From positions 40,028 through 104,027 of the forward strand of contig NZ_AUWR01000032.1 of assembly GCF_000455125.1 (NCBI RefSeq): 64,000 nt of DNA, read 5' to 3'. Positions 59,130 through 64,000 of the stretch are shown piece after piece. Each line of letters starts with the position of its first letter. The stretch's first letter is position 1. A program made the translations under genes and the position numbers. The notes under the pieces are model-generated. The model was not told the DNA's origin and made no database searches. It saw only the letters and a program-made list of their open reading frames with translations. The stretch comes from Mycobacterium sp. UM_WGJ. GTDB lineage: Bacteria; Actinomycetota; Actinomycetes; Mycobacteriales; Mycobacteriaceae.

Positions 59130-60374
59130 TTAGATCATTGCCCGTAGCGGGCCCTGCGGGTCCACGCCGAGCGAGCTCAATGCCGAGGCGTGGTAGACCG
59201 TTCCCGGGGCGTGGATCGCATGCACCTGTCCGACGTGGACGTCGCGCCAGTAGCGCTGCAGTGGCTTGTCCATCCGTGTGGCATTGCCGCCACACCGGGC
59301 GAAGAGCTCGTCGACCGCCGAGACGGCGCGCCATACCGCGCGAATCTGAGTGCGGCGCCCAGCCGCTCGGTCCTCGAATGAGACGTCCTTGCCGGCGTCG
59401 ACCATGTCGTAGATCCGGTCGGCGTTGGCCAGGAGCTCTTGACGAGCGGCGTTGATGTCGGCGGCGGCCTCACCGATCGCGAACATCACATAGGGGTCGT
59501 CTTTGATCGCAACACCGCTGGAATTCACCCGAGAGCGCTGGTAGTCCAGCGCAGCGGCCAAAGCGCCTTCGGCGATGCCGATCGTCGCCGACGAGATGCC
59601 CAGCGGGAACATCGTCGACCAGGGCATCAAATAAAGCGGCTCGGTCATCCCGGCCTCGCGTTGCGCGGTGCCGTCCATAACCTGCAAAGCATCCATCGTG
59701 CGGTAGCTCGGCACGAACGCATCGGAGACGATGACGTCCTTGGAACCGGTGCCTCGCAATCCCACGACGTCCCAGGAATCCTCGACGATCTGGTAGTCCT
59801 TGCGCGGCAGAATCATGTGCAACATCTGCGGGGGCATCAAGGGCTTGCCCTCGGCGTCACCGATCATGGCGCCCAGAATGATCCAGTCGCAATGGTCGGT
59901 GCCCGAACTGAACTGCCAACGCCCGTTGAAGAGGTAACCACCGTCAACCGGCTTGGCGACGCCTTGCGGTGCGTAGGGCGACGCCACCCAGGTGTCGACG
60001 TCGTCGGCCCAGATCTCGTCGCCGACTCGAGGATCGGCGTAGGCGAGCTGGTAGGGGTGCACGCCGACGACACCGTTGATCCATCCCGCGGACGGGTCCA
60101 GCGCGGCGGTCGCCATCACCGTTTCGGCGAACTCACGCGGGTGCACCTCCAGCCCGCCGTGCTTCCGCGACTGCAACAGCCGAATACTGCCGATCTCCTT
60201 CATCGACTTGACTGTGTTGTCAGTCAGCTTGCCGATCTTCTCGGCTTCCTCGGCTTGCTCGCGCAGTTGGTCGGCCAGCTCCGCGACGCGGTCGATCACC
60301 CGTTTAGTCATGTCAACGATGGTGGACGCGGGGAGCGGGCGGTCGCCGGCCTCGTCCCGGTGAGCGGACGACAT
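59130..60374 (-). CDS. HsaA-like flavin-dependent monooxygenase oxygenase subunit
   Basis: This 414-residue acyl-CoA-dehydrogenase-fold hydroxylase of the HsaA/HpaB-like group has conserved blocks GWINGVVGVHPYQLAYAD, GRWQFSSGTDHCDWIILG and DVVGLRGTGSKDVIV. Like HsaA it lacks the acyl-CoA dehydrogenase C-terminal signature and ends with WRDVHVGQVHAIHAPGTVY. It hydroxylates a phenolic ring using reduced flavin; the HsaB-like reductase at 32397 is the likely donor. The start is uncertain: ATG 60374 is used, while ATG 60311 would give 393 residues, near the M. tuberculosis length. Confidence 0.86.
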   Translation of the reverse strand: MSSAHRDEAGDRPLPASTIVDMTKRVIDRVAELADQLREQAEEAEKIGKLTDNTVKSMKEIGSIRLLQSRKHGGLEVHPREFAETVMATAALDPSAGWINGVVGVHPYQLAYADPRVGDEIWADDVDTWVASPYAPQGVAKPVDGGYLFNGRWQFSSGTDHCDWIILGAMIGDAEGKPLMPPQMLHMILPRKDYQIVEDSWDVVGLRGTGSKDVIVSDAFVPSYRTMDALQVMDGTAQREAGMTEPLYLMPWSTMFPLGISSATIGIAEGALAAALDYQRSRVNSSGVAIKDDPYVMFAIGEAAADINAARQELLANADRIYDMVDAGKDVSFEDRAAGRRTQIRAVWRAVSAVDELFARCGGNATRMDKPLQRYWRDVHVGQVHAIHAPGTVYHASALSSLGVDPQGPLRAMI

Positions 60375-60386
60375 TCATCGTCGACA

Positions 60387-61457
60387 TCAGAACTCGACAT
60401 TCAGCTTGTCGGACAGCGGGCGCGCCTGGCAGGCCAGGAACAACCCCTCGGCGATGTCTTCGGGTTCGAGGATCGCAGCATTGCCCAAATCGACCTGACC
60501 CTCGACCACCGTCGCCGCACACGAGCCGCAGTTGCCCTCCCGGCAGGAGAACGGAGCGTCGATGCCCGCAGCGAGCATCACATCAATCAGGTTGCGGGAC
60601 TTGGGCCAGCAGAGGCGATGGGTCTTCCCGTCGATGCGGACCTGCACGTCGGCCGCCTCAGCGTCGCCGCCGAAGTCTTCGATCGGGACGTCGGCAAACG
60701 GATCACCGGTGAGCGACTGGAACACTTCGAGGCGGATGTTCTCGCGTGGTACGCCGGCCTCACGCAACGCCTCTTTCACCACTGCCATAAACGGCTCGGG
60801 GCCGCACACGAATGACTGGTAGCTGGTGAACATCCGGGCGAAGCCGCCCAACTGAGCGCGGGTAGGCAGACCCTGGATCGACTCGAGCCAGTGCAGAACC
60901 GTGAACCGACCGGCATACCGCGCAGCCAGTTCGCGCAGCTCGGCCGCGAAGATGACCGAACTCTCGTCACGGTTGGCGTAGCACAGCACTACCCGTCCGG
61001 TGCCGGCGGCGAGCGCCGACTTGAGGATCGACATCACTGGGGTGACCCCGCTCCCTGCCGCCCATAACAGAAAATCCGCATCCAGATCCGCCGGCGTGAA
61101 CTGTCCGGACGGCGGGAGGGCTTCGAGAGTGTCACCGACGGAAACGTTGTCGCACAGCCAGTTCGACACGTAGCCGCCATTCGTACGCTTGACGGTGACC
61201 TTATGCACGGCATCGGTGTGCGGAGAACTCGCCAGCGAGTAGCAACGGGCGGCCGACCCGGTCAGGTCGCTTGGTACGCGCACCGTCAGGAACTGCCCCG
61301 GCCGGTAGCTGAATCGGTTCTGATACTCGTCGGGAATCGCCAGCACCACCGACTTCGCGTCGTGGCTCTCCTCGATGACGGCTGTGACGGTCAGTGCTAC
61401 GGCGCGTGCGCCGTCCCCGGCTCGGCCGGCAGATCCTGCATCGGTCATGGCCGACAT
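60387..61457 (-). CDS. kshB: KshB-like reductase of 3-ketosteroid 9-alpha-hydroxylase
   Basis: This 356-residue iron-sulfur flavoprotein reductase has the FAD motif RCYSLASSP at 71-79, an NAD(P) site AAGSGVTPV and CGP at 218-220, and a plant-type 2Fe-2S ferredoxin domain with Cys305, Cys310, Cys313 and Cys343. The length and domain order match KshB, which passes electrons from NADH to KshA. It leads a unit with HsaA- and HsaC-like genes (12- and 10-nt gaps). The likely oxygenase partner in this window is the KshA-like protein at 38084. Confidence 0.87.
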   Translation of the reverse strand: MSAMTDAGSAGRAGDGARAVALTVTAVIEESHDAKSVVLAIPDEYQNRFSYRPGQFLTVRVPSDLTGSAARCYSLASSPHTDAVHKVTVKRTNGGYVSNWLCDNVSVGDTLEALPPSGQFTPADLDADFLLWAAGSGVTPVMSILKSALAAGTGRVVLCYANRDESSVIFAAELRELAARYAGRFTVLHWLESIQGLPTRAQLGGFARMFTSYQSFVCGPEPFMAVVKEALREAGVPRENIRLEVFQSLTGDPFADVPIEDFGGDAEAADVQVRIDGKTHRLCWPKSRNLIDVMLAAGIDAPFSCREGNCGSCAATVVEGQVDLGNAAILEPEDIAEGLFLACQARPLSDKLNVEF

Positions 61458-61460
61458 TGT

Positions 61461-61490
61461 GAGCGGCCGAGCGAACTGGCCGGGCCGCTC
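61461..61490. repeat. Inverted repeat GAGCGGCC / GGCCGCTC after the kshB promoter start
   Basis: Perfect 8-bp arms at 61461-61468 and 61483-61490 flank a 14-nt loop immediately upstream of the KshB-like start. It could be an RNA hairpin in the leader or a widely spaced operator. Neither can be decided from sequence. Confidence 0.3.
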
Positions 61491-61536
61491 TCACCGGTGG
61501 CCGGGAGAAATTTCCTGATGCCCGTTGACCGGGAAG

Positions 61537-61550
61537 TTTTGACGCCAAAA
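61537..61550. promoter_or_regulatory. Palindrome TTTTG-ACGC-CAAAA between kshB-like and BVMO genes
   Basis: This A/T-rich palindrome with perfect 5-bp arms stands out in a GC-rich gap between divergent genes (starts at 61457 and 61579). The centre lies 35 nt before the BVMO start. It is a good operator candidate for shared control. Confidence 0.45.
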
Positions 61551-61578
61551 TCCTCGGTGACTGCCTACGGTAGCCGCC

Positions 61579-63192
61579 GTGAGCAGCCCGACCGAAAGCA
61601 ATGTTGACGTCATCGTGGTGGGTGCCGGGTTCGCTGGCCTGTATGCCCTGCACAAGTTCCGGCAACAGGGGCTGTCGGTGCGCGTCTTCGAAGCGGCACC
61701 CGAAGTCGGAGGTACCTGGTACTTCAACCGGTACCCGGGAGCGCGCTGCGATGTCGAGAGCCTGGACTACTGTTACTCGTTCTCCGATGAGTTGCAACAG
61801 GAGTGGACCTGGACCGAGAAGTACGCCACCCAGTCCGAGATCCTCGACTACATCAAGTGGGTCGCCGACAGGCTCGATCTGCGACCGGGGATCACGTTCA
61901 ACACCAGGGTGGTCTCGGCTGTTCTCGACGAGGACGTGATGCGGTGGACGATCGCCACCGACAGTGGAGAAACGGTCGTCGCGCGGTTCGTGGTGATGGC
62001 CACCGGGCCGCTGTCCTCGCCCTTGACTCCGGACATCCCGGGACTGGACACCTTTGGCGGCGAGATCTATCACACCGCGCATTGGCCGCACGAGGGTGTG
62101 GACTTCACCGGAAAGCGGGTCGGCGTCATCGGGACCGGTTCGTCTGGTGTGCAATCGATTCCACTCATCGCCGAACAGGCCGCACAGCTGGTGGTGTTCC
62201 AACGCACCCCTAACTACAGCGTGCCCGCGGGTAACCGCCCGTTGACCGCCGAGGAGATCGCTCACGCCAAGGCGACCTACGACGAACGGCGCCAGATGTC
62301 CTGGCGCAGTGGCGGCGGGTCACCGCATGTCGCCCATCCGAAGCTGACCATGCAAGCCACGCCCGAAGAGCGCTACGCGGCCTTCGAGGAACGGTGGCAG
62401 CTGGGCGGGGTGTTGTTCTCCAAGACCTTCGCCGACCAGATGACCGACATCGAGGCCAATGAGGAAGCCCGAAAGTTCTACGAAGGCAAGATTCGTGCGG
62501 TGATCGACGACCCCGAAGTCGCCGAACTGCTGATCCCCAATGATCATCCGATCGGCACCAAGCGAATCTGCACTGACACCAACTATTTCCAGACATTCAA
62601 TCGCCCCAACGTCACATTGGTCAGTGTTCGCAAGACTCCGATCGAGGCGATCGACGAATCGGGCATCGAGACCTCCGAGGGGCACTACGACCTCGATGCC
62701 ATCGTCTTGGCGACTGGCTTCGACGCCATGACCGGCACTCTGGCCAAGATCGACATCGTCGGTCGCGGGGGGCGCAAGCTGGTCGAGGATTGGTCACACG
62801 GGCCCCGCACCTACCTCGGGCTCGGTGTCGACGGATTCCCCAATCTGTTCCTGGTATCCGGGCCCGGCGCACCGGCGGTCCTGGCCAATATGGTTCTGCA
62901 CGCCGAGGCGCACATCCAGTGGATCTCCGAGGCCATCGCCTATCTGGACCAGCATGGCTACGCGGCCATGGAAGCCAACGCCGGTGCCGTCGACGCCTGG
63001 GTTGCCGAATGTAATCAGCGAGCCGACGCCACCCTCTTTCCCAGAGCTAACTCGTGGTACGTGGGTGCCAACGTTCCCGGAAAGCCCCGCGTGTTCATGC
63101 TTTTCATCGGCGGCTTCGCCACCTACCTCGATATCTGTGCAGAGGTCGCCGACGCGGGATACAAGGGATTCACCCTGCTCAAGACGTCCTGA
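61579..63192 (+). CDS. Baeyer-Villiger-type flavin monooxygenase
   Basis: This 537-residue class B monooxygenase has GAGFAG at 15-20, the fingerprint FGGEIYHTAHWP at 159-170 and the NADPH motif GTGSSG at 185-190, at the typical length for cyclohexanone or steroid monooxygenase-like enzymes. It starts at GTG. Its TGA overlaps the ATG of a short frame that looks like the end of hsaE. It could oxidise a ring ketone to a lactone. It is divergent from the KshB/HsaA/HsaC-like unit. Confidence 0.9.
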   Translation: MSSPTESNVDVIVVGAGFAGLYALHKFRQQGLSVRVFEAAPEVGGTWYFNRYPGARCDVESLDYCYSFSDELQQEWTWTEKYATQSEILDYIKWVADRLDLRPGITFNTRVVSAVLDEDVMRWTIATDSGETVVARFVVMATGPLSSPLTPDIPGLDTFGGEIYHTAHWPHEGVDFTGKRVGVIGTGSSGVQSIPLIAEQAAQLVVFQRTPNYSVPAGNRPLTAEEIAHAKATYDERRQMSWRSGGGSPHVAHPKLTMQATPEERYAAFEERWQLGGVLFSKTFADQMTDIEANEEARKFYEGKIRAVIDDPEVAELLIPNDHPIGTKRICTDTNYFQTFNRPNVTLVSVRKTPIEAIDESGIETSEGHYDLDAIVLATGFDAMTGTLAKIDIVGRGGRKLVEDWSHGPRTYLGLGVDGFPNLFLVSGPGAPAVLANMVLHAEAHIQWISEAIAYLDQHGYAAMEANAGAVDAWVAECNQRADATLFPRANSWYVGANVPGKPRVFMLFIGGFATYLDICAEVADAGYKGFTLLKTS

Positions 63193-63281
63193 TGCCGAGC
63201 CTGGTCATCGATGTACATGCCGGTGACGACTGTGTTGCCGAGTTCTCCGGGCTGGGTTCGGTCCGGCTGGTTTTCGCATAG
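63192..63281 (+). pseudogene. Remnant of an HsaE-type hydratase C-terminus
   Basis: The 29-codon frame reads LVIDVHAGDDCVAEFSGLGS then VRLVFA, which fits the last strand pair of 2-keto-4-pentenoate hydratases (a HAGD turn, then LGS and a VxxxF strand end). In M. tuberculosis hsaE stands directly before hsaG, as this does. The rest of the gene is missing; the BVMO gene takes its place, with a TGATG overlap. It is probably the scar of a rearrangement; the short frame may still be translated by coupling. Confidence 0.55.
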
Positions 63282-63301
63282 ATTCGAATTGAGGAGCGTT
63301 C

Positions 63302-64000
63302 ATGGCTGCTAAGGCCTCAGTGGCGATTGTCGGGTCGGGCAATATCAGCACTGATCTGTTGTACAAGTTGTTGCGTTCGCAGTGGCTGGAGCCGCGCTGG
63401 ATGATCGGCATCGATCCGGAGTCTGAGGGCTTGGCTCGGGCGCGCAAGCTGGGTTTGGAGACCTCGGCCGAGGGGGCGGACTGGCTGTTGGGGTTGGATG
63501 AGAAGCCGGATTTCGTGTTCGAGGCCACCAGTGCTTATGTGCACAAGGCGTATGCGCCCAAGTATGAGGCCGCTGGTATCCGGGCGATCGATTTGACTCC
63601 GGCCGCGGTGGGTCCGGCGGTGATTCCGCCGGCAAACCTGCACGAGCACGTCGACGCGCCGAACGTGAACATGATCACTTGTGGTGGTCAGGCCACCATT
63701 CCGATCGTGTATGCGGTGACCCGCGCGGTCAAGGAGCAGGGCGGCACGGTGCCTTATGCCGAGATCGTGGCCAGTGTTGCCAGTGTGTCGGCCGGCCCGG
63801 GCACCCGGGCCAATATCGATGAGTTCACTAAGACCACCTCGCGTGGGGTGGAGGTCATCGGTGGTGCGCAGCGGGGTAAGGCGATCATTATCTTGAATCC
63901 GGCTGATCCGCCGATGATTATGCGCGACACCATTTTCTGCCAGATCCCTGAGGACGCTGATCGGGATGCGATCACCGCGTCGATCAAGGACGTGGTGGCG
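63302..64000 (+). CDS. hsaG: Acylating acetaldehyde/propanal dehydrogenase HsaG, 3' end cut
   Basis: The first 233 residues of an acetaldehyde dehydrogenase (acylating) are present. They show NAD motif [10 protein letters not shown] near residue 7, the catalytic Cys127 in [31 protein letters not shown] and the dimer block [14 protein letters not shown]. HsaG turns the aldehyde released by the aldolase HsaF into acyl-CoA, the end of steroid ring A/B breakdown. ATG 63302 has GAGGAG upstream. hsaF is expected just outside the window. The gene uses TTG and GGT codons more than its neighbours. Confidence 0.92.
   Translation, partial: MAAKASVAIVGSGNISTDLLYKLLRSQWLEPRWMIGIDPESEGLARARKLGLETSAEGADWLLGLDEKPDFVFEATSAYVHKAYAPKYEAAGIRAIDLTPAAVGPAVIPPANLHEHVDAPNVNMITCGGQATIPIVYAVTRAVKEQGGTVPYAEIVASVASVSAGPGTRANIDEFTKTTSRGVEVIGGAQRGKAIIILNPADPPMIMRDTIFCQIPEDADRDAITASIKDVVA

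Noticed and set aside
1-64000. CRISPR arrays, tRNA/rRNA genes, insertion sequences, integrases
   Set aside because: No regularly spaced repeats, no tRNA-like cloverleaf segments with CCA context and no transposase motifs were seen in reading the window, so no mobile element is claimed in spite of the gene remnants.

Overview
The window looks like a chromosomal segment of a fast-growing, environmental mycobacterium (Mycolicibacterium type). The evidence is high GC content, frequent GTG/TTG starts, ATGA and TGATG stop-start overlaps, two complete mce operons with mycobacterial accessory genes, and a left end that matches the order of the Mycobacterium tuberculosis Rv3502c to Rv3489 locus as I remember it. 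I saw no tRNA, rRNA, CRISPR array, transposase or integrase.

Left part (1-13.3 kb): the 3' end of an Hsd4A-like SDR gene, a 238-bp regulatory gap with two KstR-type boxes (one inside the spacer of a good sigma-A promoter), then the mce4 sterol-import operon (yrbE4A, yrbE4B, mce4A-F), two Mce-associated membrane proteins and a secreted four-cysteine protein. The operon meets otsA (trehalose-6-phosphate synthase) and its small partner gene on the other strand.

Middle part (13.4-30.2 kb): an enoyl-CoA hydratase, three SDRs, a truncated 3-hydroxyisobutyrate-dehydrogenase-like remnant and a second secreted four-cysteine protein lead into a second full mce operon (18.0-27.2 kb). It repeats the mce4 layout, including a third secreted four-cysteine paralogue and two Mce-associated membrane proteins, but adds three small secreted proteins between mceF and those membrane proteins.

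Right part (30.2-64 kb): a dense catabolic island. It holds paralogues of most steroid nucleus-degrading enzymes: KshA-like and KshB-like 9-alpha-hydroxylase components, three KstD-like flavoproteins, HsaA-, HsaB- and HsaC-like ring-opening enzymes, and HsaG at the right edge with the last 29 codons of what looks like a broken hsaE just before it. Beside these are a FadD-ADH-ALDH-EchA-FadE-FadE operon, two Baeyer-Villiger-type monooxygenases, an Old-Yellow-Enzyme reductase, two HSL-family esterases, a hot-dog thioesterase, several SDRs, an NTF2-like protein, two small Dabb-like proteins, a possible 2OG/Fe(II) oxygenase, and PadR and IclR regulators.

Working model (inference): the second mce operon imports a lipid related to but different from cholesterol, and the island opens and degrades its rings using BVMO/esterase chemistry plus a parallel Ksh/KstD/Hsa set. 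The intergenic gaps of the island that I read by eye show no consensus KstR boxes, so it probably answers to its own regulators (PadR, IclR). The IclR gene has two abutting 15-bp palindromes in its promoter.
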